Shown piece after piece: positions 39,769 through 47,970 of a DNA stretch of 64,000 nucleotides. Position numbers and translations under genes: made by a program. The notes under the pieces are model-generated. The model ran no database searches. It saw nothing but the letters and a program-made list of their open reading frames with translations, and was not told the origin of the DNA. This DNA comes from Curtobacterium aurantiacum (lineage in GTDB: Bacteria > Actinomycetota > Actinomycetes > Actinomycetales > Microbacteriaceae). Where the stretch lies: assembly GCF_018598555.1 (NCBI RefSeq), contig NZ_JAHEWN010000001.1, forward strand, positions 62,001-126,000, given 5' to 3'. How positions within the stretch are numbered: the first letter of the stretch is position 1; the number at the start of each line of letters is the position of its first letter.

Positions 39769-40869
39769 ATGCGGAAGTATGTGTCGGTGACGATCATGAC
39801 GGAACGGCCGGTCGACCAGGCATCGAGCAGTGAACCGGAGCAGCCCGGCAACGCCACGGCGAAGCACCGGAACGTCTCACTGCTCTCCGTGGCGACCACC
39901 ACGGCGGAGCGTGTGACGACCTCGGCCGACATCGAGGCCAAGCTGCGAGGGGTCCTCCGTCGACTCCGTCTGCCGATGGGTCTGCTGGAGCGTGTCGCCG
40001 GGGTCATCGAGCGCCGCAACTGGGGCGAGGGGCAGACCTTCCAGGACGCCGCCATCGATGCCGGCCGCCGTGCCATGGCCGAGGCGGGGGTCCGTCCGGA
40101 CGAGATCGGGCTCCTGATCAACACCTCGGTGACCCGTCCGCACCTCGAGCCGTCGGTGGCCGTCCGACTGCACCACGGGCTCGGGCTGCCGTCGTCCGCC
40201 ATCAACTTCGACATCGCGAACGCCTGCCTGGGGTTCGTCAACGCCATGAGCGTCGCCGCGGGCATGATCGACTCCGGGCAGATCAAGTACGCGCTCGTCG
40301 TCGACGGCGAGGACGCCGACCAGGTGCAGCTCAACACCATCGACCGCCTGAACCAGGGCGGCCGGAACCGCAAGGACTTCATGAGCGAGTTCGCCAGCCT
40401 GACCCTCGGGTCCGGTGCTGCGGCGGCCGTGCTCGGCCCGGCGGACCTGCACCCCGAAGGACACCGGATCGTCGGCGGCGTCACCCGCGCGGCGACCCAG
40501 TGGTACGACCTGTGCGTCGGCAGCGTCGACGGGATGTTCACGGACGCGAAGATGCTGCTCAAGGGTGGCATGGAGCTCGTCGTCGCCGCCTGGACCGAGG
40601 CCCGCGCCCACTTCGACTGGGCGAACATGGACCGCTACGTGCTGCACCAGGTGTCCGACGTGCACACCAACGCCTTCGTCGAGGCCATCGGCATCCCACG
40701 TGACAAGGTCCCCACCACCTACCAGCGCTTCGGCAACGTCGGTCCCGCATCGATCCCGATCACCCTGGCCGACGAGGTCGCGTCGGGCGGGATCCGTCGC
40801 GGCGACCGTGTGTTCCTCGGTGGCGTCGGCTCCGGCATCAACACGGCGATGATGGAACTCCACTGGTGA
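39769..40869 (+). CDS. oleA: OleA, thiolase-fold acyl-CoA condensing enzyme
   Basis: Condenses two fatty acyl-CoA molecules head-to-head to a beta-keto acid, first step to long-chain internal olefins. In the 366-residue product the expected residues are present: Cys153 in IANACLGF, His293 in YVLHQVSD, Asn323 in GNVGPASI, and Glu127 in TRPHLEPS, equivalent to the base specific to OleA and absent in FabH. It begins RNVSLLSVA after a variable lead. ATG 39769 gives the longest form; ATG 39796 nine codons on is an alternative, with no decisive ribosome site. oleBC overlaps its stop as GTGA. Confidence 0.93.
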   Translation: MRKYVSVTIMTERPVDQASSSEPEQPGNATAKHRNVSLLSVATTTAERVTTSADIEAKLRGVLRRLRLPMGLLERVAGVIERRNWGEGQTFQDAAIDAGRRAMAEAGVRPDEIGLLINTSVTRPHLEPSVAVRLHHGLGLPSSAINFDIANACLGFVNAMSVAAGMIDSGQIKYALVVDGEDADQVQLNTIDRLNQGGRNRKDFMSEFASLTLGSGAAAAVLGPADLHPEGHRIVGGVTRAATQWYDLCVGSVDGMFTDAKMLLKGGMELVVAAWTEARAHFDWANMDRYVLHQVSDVHTNAFVEAIGIPRDKVPTTYQRFGNVGPASIPITLADEVASGGIRRGDRVFLGGVGSGINTAMMELHW

Positions 40870-43583
40870 GGTCCCGGCTGCCCCGCGTCGCCGCGAGCAC
40901 GGCTCCGGCGACGCGGCCGCCCTCCCTGCCCGACCTCGACCCGGCCTGGTCGCGTCTGGTCACGGTCCCCGCGTGGTCTGCAGATCGCAGGGGAGGAACG
41001 GATCGCGCCGCGCGCACCTGGCACCTCCTCGACACGGCCGGCTCCCTGGCCGCGCTCGGCGTGGAACCGGTGGGCACGATCCTCTGCGTGCACGGCAACC
41101 CGACCTGGTCGTACCTGTGGCGGTCGGTGCTCCGTACCTCGCTCGAGGTCGCCCAGGCCGGCGGCCCGGCCTGGCGCGTGGTCGCCGTCGACCAGCTCGA
41201 CATGGGGTTCTCGGAGCGCACCGGTGTCGAGCGGGGACTGGCGCAGCGCGTCGCGGACCTCGGCGCCCTGACCGACGAACTCGGGCTGGCCGGACCGGTC
41301 GTCACCCTCGGCCACGACTGGGGCGGTGTGGTGTCGCTCGGCTGGGCGGTCGACCACCCGGACGTCCTGGTCGCCGCGATGACGTGCAACACCGCCGTGC
41401 ACCAGCCCGACGACGCCCCGATCCCGGCGCCACTGCGCCTCGCACTGGGCCCGGGGATGCTCGGCCGCGCGACGGTCGTGACACCGGCGTTCCTCGAGAC
41501 CACCCTCGCCATCGCGCACCCGAAGCTCGACCGGGCCACAGCCGACGGCTACCGTGCGCCCTACCGCGGTGCCGCCCGACGCGGTGGCATCGGCGGGTTC
41601 GTCGCGGACATCCCCGTCGACGCCCGGCACCGGAGCGCCCCCGAACTCGACCGCATCGCCGCCGGGGTCGCCGCGCTCGACGTGCCGGTGCTCCTGCTCT
41701 GGGGTCCGCGCGACCCGGTGTTCCTCGAGCGCTACCTGGACGACCTGAACGAACGCGTGCCGCACGCCGACGTCCACCGGTTCGAGGGCGCCGGGCACCT
41801 GCTGCCGGATGACGCCGACGTGGCGGGCGCGGTGTTCGACTGGCTCGGTGACCGCCTGCCGGACGGTGGCCGTCCTGCCCAGGCCCCCACGGGCCTCCAG
41901 TCCGACGCCGTGGACCCGGGCCAGTCCGCACAGGCGACCCCGCCGCTCTGGGCGCGGCTCGACGAACTGCGCGAGAGCGACGAACCCGCGCTGGTCGAGA
42001 TGGCCGCCGCCGGTGGCCCCCGCACGATCACGTGGCGGCTGCTCGCCCGACGGGTCGACGAGATCGCCGCAGGACTCGACGACCTGGGCGTCCGGAGCGG
42101 CGACCGTGTCTCGCTCCTGGTGACCCCCGGTGCCGACCTGACCGCCGTCCTGTACGCCTGCGTGCGGATCGGGGCGGTCGTCGTCGTCGCGGACGCCGGA
42201 CTCGGACTCGGCGGCCTGACCCGGGCCGTCCGCGGAGCCCGACCGGACTGGATCATCGGCGCGTTGCCCGGGCTCGGTGCCGCGCGTGCCCTCGGCTGGC
42301 CGGGGCGACGCATCGCGACGGTCTCGTTGCCCGCGCCGGCCCGGAAGGCGCTGCGCGTGGAGCACACGCTCGTCGACGTCGCCCGCCGTGGCGCCCGCCG
42401 TCTCGCCCACGGCACCGCGCTGCCGGCGGCCCCGTCGCCGGACGCACCCGCTGCCGTGCTCTTCACCTCGGGATCGACCGGGCCGGCGAAGGGCGTCGTG
42501 TACACGCACGGCCAGCTCAGTGCCGTCCGGGACGCCCTGGCCACCCAGTACGACGTCGGTGTCGGCACCGGCCTCGTCGCCGGGTTCGCGCCGTTCGCGC
42601 TGCTCGGCCCGGCCCTCGGGGCACGGTCGGTCGCGCCCGACATGGACGTCACCGCGCCGCGCACCCTGACGGCGAAGGCGGTCGCGGCCTCGGTCGCCGC
42701 GGCTGACGCCACCGTGGTGTTCCTGTCGCCGGCGGCCCTGGCGAACGTCGTCGCGACCGCGTCGGAACTCACCGACGCCGACCGCCAGGCGCTGCGGGGC
42801 GTGCGGCTGTTCCTGTCGGCCGGGGCTCCCGTCTCGGCTGCGCTGCTGACCGCGGCGACCGAGCTGATGCCGAACGCCAGCGCGCACACCCCCTACGGCA
42901 TGACCGAGGGGCTGCTCATGACGGACGTCGACCTTGACGGGGTCCGTGCCGCCGGCCGGTCCGATGACGAGGGGATCTGCGTCGGGGTGCCGGCAGCGAA
43001 CGTCCGCGTCCGCATCGCACCGCTCGACGGTTCCGGGCGCTCGACCGGAGCCCTGACGGACGAGCCCGGGGTCACCGGCGAGATCGTCGTCGCGGCACCA
43101 CACGTGCGCGACCACTACGACCGGCTCTGGCGCACCGACCGGGTCTCGCGCCTCGGTGTCGACGACCCGCGCGGACACCGCACCGGTGACGTCGGACACC
43201 TCGACGCCGCAGGTCGGGTCTGGGTCGAAGGGCGGCTGCAGCACGTGCTGACCACCCCGGACGGGGTCGTCACGCCGGTGGGGCCGGAGCAGCGGATCGA
43301 GGACGTCGACGGTGTCGGACGTGCCGGGGTCGCGGGCATCGGACCGATCGGCACCCAGCAGGTGGTGGCCGTCATCGAGACCGACCCCGCGGTGCGCCGG
43401 CCCGGGCTGGCGTCGCCGTCGCTCGCCGCAGCGGTCCGTGCCGCCGCCGGAGTGCCACTCGCCGCGGTGCTCGTCGTGCCCGTGCTGCCGACGGACATCC
43501 GGCACAACTCCAAGGTCGACCGCACCCGGCTGTCCCGCTGGGCGGCGTCCGTGCTCTCCGGCGGACGGATGGTCCGCCCGTGA
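40866..43583 (+). CDS. oleBC: OleBC fusion: beta-lactone decarboxylase + beta-lactone synthetase
   Basis: Single 905-residue protein from GTG 40866 joining two steps of olefin formation. The N-terminal OleB part (about 1-330) is a haloalkane-dehalogenase-like hydrolase with nucleophile Asp151 in LGHDWGG, acid in WGPRDPVF and His311 in GAGHLLPDD; it releases CO2 from the beta-lactone to give the cis-olefin. A linker (about 332-360) leads to OleC (about 360-900), an acyl-adenylating-fold enzyme with FTSGSTGPAKGV (533-544), TPYGMTEGLL and HRTGDVGHLDAAGRVWVEGR, forming the lactone. Fusion of B and C is known in actinobacteria. The coupling to oleA is GTGA; the link to oleD is interrupted (see 43561-43729). 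Confidence 0.94.
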   Translation: MRSRLPRVAASTAPATRPPSLPDLDPAWSRLVTVPAWSADRRGGTDRAARTWHLLDTAGSLAALGVEPVGTILCVHGNPTWSYLWRSVLRTSLEVAQAGGPAWRVVAVDQLDMGFSERTGVERGLAQRVADLGALTDELGLAGPVVTLGHDWGGVVSLGWAVDHPDVLVAAMTCNTAVHQPDDAPIPAPLRLALGPGMLGRATVVTPAFLETTLAIAHPKLDRATADGYRAPYRGAARRGGIGGFVADIPVDARHRSAPELDRIAAGVAALDVPVLLLWGPRDPVFLERYLDDLNERVPHADVHRFEGAGHLLPDDADVAGAVFDWLGDRLPDGGRPAQAPTGLQSDAVDPGQSAQATPPLWARLDELRESDEPALVEMAAAGGPRTITWRLLARRVDEIAAGLDDLGVRSGDRVSLLVTPGADLTAVLYACVRIGAVVVVADAGLGLGGLTRAVRGARPDWIIGALPGLGAARALGWPGRRIATVSLPAPARKALRVEHTLVDVARRGARRLAHGTALPAAPSPDAPAAVLFTSGSTGPAKGVVYTHGQLSAVRDALATQYDVGVGTGLVAGFAPFALLGPALGARSVAPDMDVTAPRTLTAKAVAASVAAADATVVFLSPAALANVVATASELTDADRQALRGVRLFLSAGAPVSAALLTAATELMPNASAHTPYGMTEGLLMTDVDLDGVRAAGRSDDEGICVGVPAANVRVRIAPLDGSGRSTGALTDEPGVTGEIVVAAPHVRDHYDRLWRTDRVSRLGVDDPRGHRTGDVGHLDAAGRVWVEGRLQHVLTTPDGVVTPVGPEQRIEDVDGVGRAGVAGIGPIGTQQVVAVIETDPAVRRPGLASPSLAAAVRAAAGVPLAAVLVVPVLPTDIRHNSKVDRTRLSRWAASVLSGGRMVRP

Positions 43584-43729
43584 TCGGCGCGGAGGGCGCG
43601 TTCGGTGCGGAGGGCGCGATCTCACGCGCTCACCGACACTTCGCGGGCCGTCGGGCGCGTGAGGTGTCGGTGAGCACGAATCTCCGACCCGCCACGGTTC
43701 GAGACCGCGGACGGATGGTCCGCCCGTGA
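43561..43729. repeat. 23-bp exact direct repeat flanking an inserted hairpin element
   Basis: GCGGACGGATGGTCCGCCC plus GTGA occurs at 43561-43583 (end of oleBC) and again at 43707-43729 (start of oleD). The 123 bp between hold two 18-bp near-identical tandem units (43584-43601, 43602-43619) and an imperfect 18-bp-arm hairpin around 43627-43674 related to the dispersed family at 44708, 54731 and 58531. In the copy at 43707 the GTG is the oleD start; in the copy at 43561 the TGA is the oleBC stop. An insertion that split an ancestral GTGA overlap explains this simply. Confidence 0.8.
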
Positions 43730-44721
43730 AGGTCCTGGTCACCGGCGCCAGCGGGTTCCTCGGGCAGGCCACCGCCGCCGCCGTGCGGGACGCCGGGCAC
43801 GAGGTCCGGACGTTCCAGCGCCGTCCCTCCGGTGTGGCCGGGGTGCAGGACGTCGCCGGCTCGATGACCGACGACGCCGCGATCGCCCGCGCGGTCGACG
43901 GGGTCGAGGCCGTCGTGCACCTGGCTGCGAAGGTGTCACTCGCCGGGGACCCGGCCGACTTCGCCCGGATCAACATCGAGGGGACGCGCTCCCTGCTGCG
44001 CGTCGCCCGTGCCGCCGGGGTCGGGCGCTTCGTCTTCGTGTCGTCGCCGTCGGTCGCGCACACCGGGTCGTCGCTCGTGGGCGCCGGTGCCGGTCCAGCC
44101 GAACCGTCCCGCGCTCGTGGCGACTACGCCCGCACCAAGGCCGCGGCGGAACTGCTGGCACTCGAGGCCGACGCCCCGGACTTCGCCGTCGTGGCGGTCC
44201 GGCCGCACCTGGTGTGGGGCCCCGGTGACGCACAGCTCGTCGGACGGATCGTCGAGCGGGCCCGGGCCGGCCGGCTCCCGCTGCTCGACTCCGGTGCCGC
44301 ACTCATCGACACGCTCTACGTCGACAACGCCGCGACGGCCATGGTCGCGGCGCTCGAACGCGTCACGGACGACGGTGTGCACGGCAACGCCTACGTCGTC
44401 ACGAACGGTGAGCCACGGCCCGTCGCCGACCTGCTCGCGGGCATCTGCACGGCGTCGGGCGTCCGACCGCCGCGGTGGCACGTGCCGGCAGCGGTCGCCC
44501 GGGCCGCGGGCTCGGTGGTCGAGGCCGTCTGGCGCGTCCGGCCGGGCGAGGACGAGCCGCCGATGACCCGGTTCCTGGCCGAGCAGCTGTCGACGGCGCA
44601 CTGGTTCGACCAGCGACGGACCCGGCGCGAACTGCGGTGGACCCCGTCGGTCTCGATCGACGAGGGGCTCGAACGGCTGCGCGCGGCGGGAGCCGGGCTC
44701 GGTTCCGGAGTTTCGCGCTGA
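43726..44721 (+). CDS. oleD: OleD, NAD(P)H-dependent 2-alkyl-3-ketoalkanoate reductase
   Basis: Short-chain dehydrogenase-like reductase that reduces the OleA product to the beta-hydroxy acid. From GTG 43726 it has 331 residues. Seen: nucleotide-binding VTGASGFLGQATAAAV (about 5-20), VVHLAAKVSLAGDP, the Ser-Tyr-Lys catalytic set with FVFVSSPSV and DYARTKAAAE, and RPHLVWGPGD, IDTLYVDNAA typical of the extended family and of OleD. The last residues GVSR and the stop come from a dispersed repeat (44708-44773), so the natural C-terminus has been replaced or trimmed. Confidence 0.92.
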   Translation: MKVLVTGASGFLGQATAAAVRDAGHEVRTFQRRPSGVAGVQDVAGSMTDDAAIARAVDGVEAVVHLAAKVSLAGDPADFARINIEGTRSLLRVARAAGVGRFVFVSSPSVAHTGSSLVGAGAGPAEPSRARGDYARTKAAAELLALEADAPDFAVVAVRPHLVWGPGDAQLVGRIVERARAGRLPLLDSGAALIDTLYVDNAATAMVAALERVTDDGVHGNAYVVTNGEPRPVADLLAGICTASGVRPPRWHVPAAVARAAGSVVEAVWRVRPGEDEPPMTRFLAEQLSTAHWFDQRRTRRELRWTPSVSIDEGLERLRAAGAGLGSGVSR

Positions 44722-44773
44722 GCGACAGTTCGCGGGCGCCTCGCCCCGAGGAGTGTCGCTGGGCCCGAAACTC
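44708..44773. repeat. Dispersed inverted-repeat element, copy at the 3' end of oleD
   Basis: 66-bp element with terminal arms GAGTTTCG (44708-44715) and CGAAACTC (44766-44773) and a further inner dyad (GAGCGACA with TGTCGCT). It begins inside the last codons of oleD and supplies its stop (GTT TCG CGC TGA). Related copies: about 43627-43674, 54731-54792, 58531-58592. Confidence 0.8.
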
Positions 44774-44807
44774 GCCCGCGGACGAGCGAACGGCTGCGCG
44801 CGGTGGC

Positions 44808-45461
44808 TCAGGCTTCGTCGGCCGCCACGTAGACCCAGGCCGTCCAGCCCGAGGCCAGCGTGACCCGGATGCGCTGGTAGTCGGCGACCTCGTAGCGGTC
44901 GACCGCGCGGAGCTGCCACTCGTACCCGAGGGTCAGCGCCACGCCCTCGACGACGTCGTCCTGGCTGCCGCGGCGGAGGATCGGGTGCCGGTCGGAGCCG
45001 CTCGTCCGGATGACCTCCGGGTCGGTGATCGTCACCCAGTCGAGTCGCCAGCCGGGCAGCGAGGCCGGGGTGGTGGGGACGTGGTCGCCGAACAGCGACT
45101 CCTGCACGAGGGGCTGCTGCAGCGTGCCGTAGGAGAAGACCCGGTGCGTCTCGCCGGGGAGCGGGGTCGGGCGCTTCACGGGACGCGGGGCGATCGTCGG
45201 TGTCGAGGTCCAGACGAGCGCACCGGCCAGGCCGGTCAGGCCGAGGTGCAGCAGGCCGATGATGCCGATGACGCTGCCCCAGAGCACGCCCGAGGTGTCG
45301 CCGGGGCACGGGTACGTCATCCCCTCGTCCTCGAAGTCGACGCACTCGGCCCCGCCGTTGGTGATCCCGACCGCGATCGCGATGATGCCGACGACGAGAC
45401 AGACGAGCGCGAACGCGCCGAGACCGATGACCCAGCGCTGGCCGGGGGAGAGACGCTTCAC
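44808..45461 (-). CDS. Membrane protein with C-terminal GGCT-like (AIG2) domain
   Basis: Unusual two-part protein of 217 residues. The N-terminal 95 residues hold two membrane segments (about 12-34 and 60-85) around a short loop with two Cys (ECVDFED, YPCPGD). The C-terminal part (about 105-215) has the gamma-glutamylcyclotransferase-like fold: VFSYGTLQQPLVQESLFGD, LPGWRLDWVTI, and DVVEGVALTLGYEWQLRAVDRYE, with the YGTL motif and a Glu/Asp in the usual place. Relatives release 5-oxoproline from gamma-glutamyl amines or proteins. Here the domain would be on the cytoplasmic face. The neighbouring genes do not tell the substrate. Confidence 0.78.
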   Translation of the reverse strand: MKRLSPGQRWVIGLGAFALVCLVVGIIAIAVGITNGGAECVDFEDEGMTYPCPGDTSGVLWGSVIGIIGLLHLGLTGLAGALVWTSTPTIAPRPVKRPTPLPGETHRVFSYGTLQQPLVQESLFGDHVPTTPASLPGWRLDWVTITDPEVIRTSGSDRHPILRRGSQDDVVEGVALTLGYEWQLRAVDRYEVADYQRIRVTLASGWTAWVYVAADEA

Positions 45462-45547
45462 GTCGCGAGGCTAGCGGACGGGCAGTGGACCCCGGGACCA
45501 CCCGGGTGGGCCGAGCGGGTCGGGTGGGGCGGGCCTCCAGGCGGTGG

Positions 45548-45988
45548 TCACGCGTGGTCGGGGTGGGGCGGCGACTGCTCGTCGTCGAACGGACCGTGCA
45601 CGTCGAGGACGCGCACGTCCACCGCGGTGCGGAGGTCGGACAGCTGCCGCGTCGCCGCGGTGACCTGCTGCCGGACCTCGGCGGCGACCTCGAGCACCGG
45701 GTGCGGGTAGCTCACGACGACGGCGACCTGCACCTCGAGGGTGCCGTCCTCTTCGTCGACCTGCACGCCGGCGGTGCCCGCCGAGCGGCCGAGCTGCTTC
45801 CGCAGCTGGTCGGCGGCACGGGCGGCGATCCCGCCGAGGTGGTGCACGCCGGGCACGCCGAGCGCGGTCTCCGCCGCGGTGCGCGCGACGATCGTCGCGG
45901 TGCTCGCGTCGTCGGGCAGCGGCTCCGTCAGAGCTGCGGGCAGGGGCACCTCGGTGACCAGCGTGTCCGCATGGGGGTCGTGCTGCAT
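45548..45988 (-). CDS. Asp23/Gls24-family envelope stress protein (second copy)
   Basis: Soluble alkaline-shock-type protein of 146 residues from ATG 45988. The core (about 28-125) has TAAETALGVPGVHHLGGIAARAADQLRKQLGR, VQVAVVVSYPHPVLEVAAEVRQQVTAATRQL and VDVRVLDVHG, the Asp23 pattern. It ends with His/Asp/Pro-rich residues. It is the last gene of the operon, separated from csbD by a strong terminator, so it may be a separate transcript or be read through. It shares the family with the first gene at 47967-48425 but is clearly diverged. Confidence 0.85.
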   Translation of the reverse strand: MQHDPHADTLVTEVPLPAALTEPLPDDASTATIVARTAAETALGVPGVHHLGGIAARAADQLRKQLGRSAGTAGVQVDEEDGTLEVQVAVVVSYPHPVLEVAAEVRQQVTAATRQLSDLRTAVDVRVLDVHGPFDDEQSPPHPDHA

Positions 45989-46020
45989 GGTTCCTCCTCG
46001 TTCGGGATCTGCGCGGGGAC

Positions 46021-46055
46021 GCATCGGGGCACCCGTTGGACGGGTGCCCCGATGC
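46021..46055 (-). terminator. Strong hairpin between csbD-like gene and Gls24 copy 2
   Basis: Perfect 16-bp stem: 46021-46036 pairs with 46040-46055 around a TGG loop, 11 bp past the CsbD stop and 32 bp ahead of the last Gls24 start. It should reduce expression of the final gene relative to the upstream part. Confidence 0.85.
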
Positions 46056-46066
46056 GGTCGTGCGAC

Positions 46067-46240
46067 CTACTTCTTGAAGACGTCCTTGACGTCCTCGCCG
46101 GTCTGCTTCGCGCTCGCAGCGGTCTGGTCCTTCTTGCCTTCGGCGACCTTGGCGTCGTCGTTGGTCAGGTTGCCGACGGCTTCCTTCGCCTTGCCGGCGA
46201 GGTCCTGAGCGGCGTTCTTGATCTTGTCGTCGAGTCCCAT
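46067..46240 (-). CDS. CsbD-family stress protein
   Basis: Small 57-residue hydrophilic protein starting at ATG 46240 behind GAAAGGACC. It begins MGLDDKIKNAAQDLAGKAKE, continues with VGNLTNDDAKVAEGKKDQT and ends EDVKDVFKK, a clear CsbD-like pattern with alternating Lys and acidic residues. CsbD proteins are abundant in general stress responses, with no known biochemical role. Its position between AmaP and a Gls24 protein places it in the alkaline-shock operon. Confidence 0.9.
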   Translation of the reverse strand: MGLDDKIKNAAQDLAGKAKEAVGNLTNDDAKVAEGKKDQTAASAKQTGEDVKDVFKK

Positions 46241-46322
46241 GACGGGTCCTTTCGTGGGTGGGCGTGCGCCCGGTGGTGTGGTGGTGGGCCGGGAGGCCCG
46301 GGGTGCGTCCGGCTGACGGGTG

Positions 46323-46886
46323 TCAGTGGACGCGGGTCGACTTCGCGAGCGCGGAGCGGGTACCGCCGGTCAGGTGCACGAGCACCGGGACCGGACGGCC
46401 GAGGGTGCGGTCGAGGACCGCGACGGCTCGGTCGACGGCGTCGAGCACGGTGACGGCGTCCCCGCCGCGGCGGACCGCGACACGGATCCGTGCGGCGCGC
46501 TGCCGGCGGACGAGGTAGGTGTCGACCCGGGAGCCGACGACGTCGCGGACACCCGCGAGTTCGTGCTCGAGGACGTCCCGGACGAGTGCGACGTTGACGG
46601 TGACGGCGTCGTCGCCCGAGTGTTCCCGGACGGCGACGGACGTGCCGCCACCACCGCGGGTGAACACCCACACGAGCGACAGGACGATCACGAGGGCCGC
46701 GGCCCCGGCGACGGTCCACAGCGCGGACGCGGGGACGTCGAGGCTGCGGGGGAGGTCGACGTACGGCGTGACGGCGTCCTGGACGGCGGGCAGCACACCC
46801 GCGCCCATCGTGATCCCGACGACGACGGCAACGAGGCCGAGGACGAACAGGATGATCCGGTTGAGGGTCCGGTTGCTCTTGGTCAT
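46323..46886 (-). CDS. AmaP-like alkaline-shock membrane anchor protein
   Basis: Membrane protein of 187 residues that probably anchors Asp23/Gls24 proteins. Two hydrophobic segments (about 11-33 and 58-78) frame a short loop; the C-terminal domain (about 82-185) contains VNVALVRDVLEHELAGVRDVVGSRVDTYLVRR and a VRRGGDAVTVLDAVDRAVAVLDRTLGRPVPVLVHL stretch resembling Asp23-type strands and helices. Start ATG 46886 overlaps the upstream stop as ATGA. In Staphylococcus AmaP anchors Asp23 to the membrane; the same is inferred here. Confidence 0.8.
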   Translation of the reverse strand: MTKSNRTLNRIILFVLGLVAVVVGITMGAGVLPAVQDAVTPYVDLPRSLDVPASALWTVAGAAALVIVLSLVWVFTRGGGGTSVAVREHSGDDAVTVNVALVRDVLEHELAGVRDVVGSRVDTYLVRRQRAARIRVAVRRGGDAVTVLDAVDRAVAVLDRTLGRPVPVLVHLTGGTRSALAKSTRVH

Positions 46887-47458
46887 GCCAGGGTTCCCTT
46901 CTCCTCGACCCGGACGCGGACGCGTCGGCCGAAGCGCTCGTCGAGGCCGCTCAGGCGCTCCACGACGGCGGCGCGGACGCTCGCCTCGTCGACCGGCACA
47001 CCGGTGACGGGGACGATCCGGACCTCGGTGGAACGGCCACGGGCGGTGGCGGAGGCGTTCCCCTCGGGGACACCGGCCGCCGTGCCGGCGGCGTTGGCCG
47101 CGGTGGAGGCGAGGATGCGGGCGTCGATGACGACGGCACCACGCTCGTGTTCGACGACCGAACGGTGCTGGCGGCCGGGCTTGAGTGCCAGGACGACCAG
47201 CACGACGCCGAGGACGACGAGCACACCCGCGATGACCTCGACGATGGTGACGAACGCAGCGTCCGGGCGGAGCGCCGTGTCGACCACGGTCTGGGGGTCG
47301 GCGACGAGCGGCGGGCGGCCGATGGCGCTGAGCACCGACTCGGTGCCGATCCAGGCGGCCACCAGGGCGAGCACCACGAGGGCCACCGCCACTGCGGTGG
47401 AGCGGGAGCGGTGCACGCTCCGACGACGGATGCGTCGTTCGACGGAACCGTTGCGCAT
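46883..47458 (-). CDS. DUF6286-type membrane protein of the alkaline-shock operon
   Basis: Membrane protein of 191 residues with a strongly basic N-terminus (RRIRRRSVHRSRS), two hydrophobic segments (about 21-42 and 68-92) and a C-terminal alpha+beta domain (about 100-190) with GAVVIDARILASTAANAAGTAAGV and STEVRIVPVTGVPVDEASVRAAVVERLSGL. I match it to DUF6286 by gene context and layout. It begins 9 nt after the Gls24-like gene and overlaps AmaP as ATGA. The C-terminal part resembles the AmaP and Asp23 core, so it may be another membrane-tethered member of that complex. Confidence 0.7.
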   Translation of the reverse strand: MRNGSVERRIRRRSVHRSRSTAVAVALVVLALVAAWIGTESVLSAIGRPPLVADPQTVVDTALRPDAAFVTIVEVIAGVLVVLGVVLVVLALKPGRQHRSVVEHERGAVVIDARILASTAANAAGTAAGVPEGNASATARGRSTEVRIVPVTGVPVDEASVRAAVVERLSGLDERFGRRVRVRVEEKGTLA

Positions 47459-47467
47459 GATGGCCTC

Positions 47468-47782
47468 CTAGCGGGCACGGGACTCGTGCTCGCGCACGAT
47501 CCCGGTGAGTTCGATGTGGGCACTGCCGACGCGGCGTCCGGTCAGGTCGCTCACGCGGCCCTTGACCTGGTCCGCGATCCGGATCGACCCCGAGACGATG
47601 TCGTCGCTCGCGGCGATCGGCCCGGTGATGTCGAGCGACAGTGCTCCCGACGCGTCGCCGAGTCCGACGCGCACCCGCTTGGCGGGGGCGCCGAGCCCTT
47701 CGGCTGCGACGGCCCGCGCCAGCGAGGTGAGCGCGCGTGCGGTGATCTCGACGCGGCCCGGGACGTCCGGGCCGGCGTTCAC
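47468..47782 (-). CDS. Gls24-like small protein
   Basis: Soluble protein of 104 residues from GTG 47782, in a GTGA overlap with the DUF2273 gene. It reads GRVEITARALTSLARAVAAEGLG, VRVGLGDASGALSLDITGPIAA, GSIRIADQVKGRVSDLTGRRVGSAHIELTGI: a shortened Asp23-type strand-helix-strand unit with a C-terminal strand. The Asp23 hallmark EYP-type segment is replaced. It is likely a divergent partner of the larger Gls24 proteins. A longer frame upstream crosses other genes and is a composition artefact. Confidence 0.65.
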   Translation of the reverse strand: MNAGPDVPGRVEITARALTSLARAVAAEGLGAPAKRVRVGLGDASGALSLDITGPIAASDDIVSGSIRIADQVKGRVSDLTGRRVGSAHIELTGIVREHESRAR

Positions 47783-47970
47783 CGGGAGCTCCGGCGTCCG
47801 GTCAGCACGTCGGTCAGGGCGCCGCGGTCGATGCGACCGGTGGCGAGGGCGGCCACGAGGGCCCCGATCGCACCGAACACGATCACGAGCACGAAGCCCC
47901 AGAACCCGAACTGCAGTGCCACGACGGCGAGGACTGCGCCGATGAGGGCGCCGATCAGCGTGTTGCTCAT
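47779..47970 (-). CDS. DUF2273-type small membrane protein
   Basis: Membrane protein of 63 residues with two hydrophobic stretches (LIGALIGAVLAVVALQFG and FVLVIVFGAIGALVAALATG) and a basic tail IDRGALTDVLTGRRSSR. The plan and its place right after an Asp23/Gls24 gene match DUF2273 proteins, which accompany alkaline-shock operons widely. It overlaps both neighbours (ATGA and GTGA). Probably anchors or shapes the Gls24 layer at the membrane. Confidence 0.78.
   Translation of the reverse strand: MSNTLIGALIGAVLAVVALQFGFWGFVLVIVFGAIGALVAALATGRIDRGALTDVLTGRRSSR

Noticed and set aside
43627-43674. Rho-independent terminator between oleBC and oleD
   Set aside because: The hairpin has mismatches and no T-run, and it belongs to a dispersed family also found away from operon ends; some attenuation cannot be excluded.
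40719-44063. 1114-codon open frame on the minus strand across ole genes
   Set aside because: Antisense to oleBC, whose catalytic motifs are complete; the frame has no recognisable domain.
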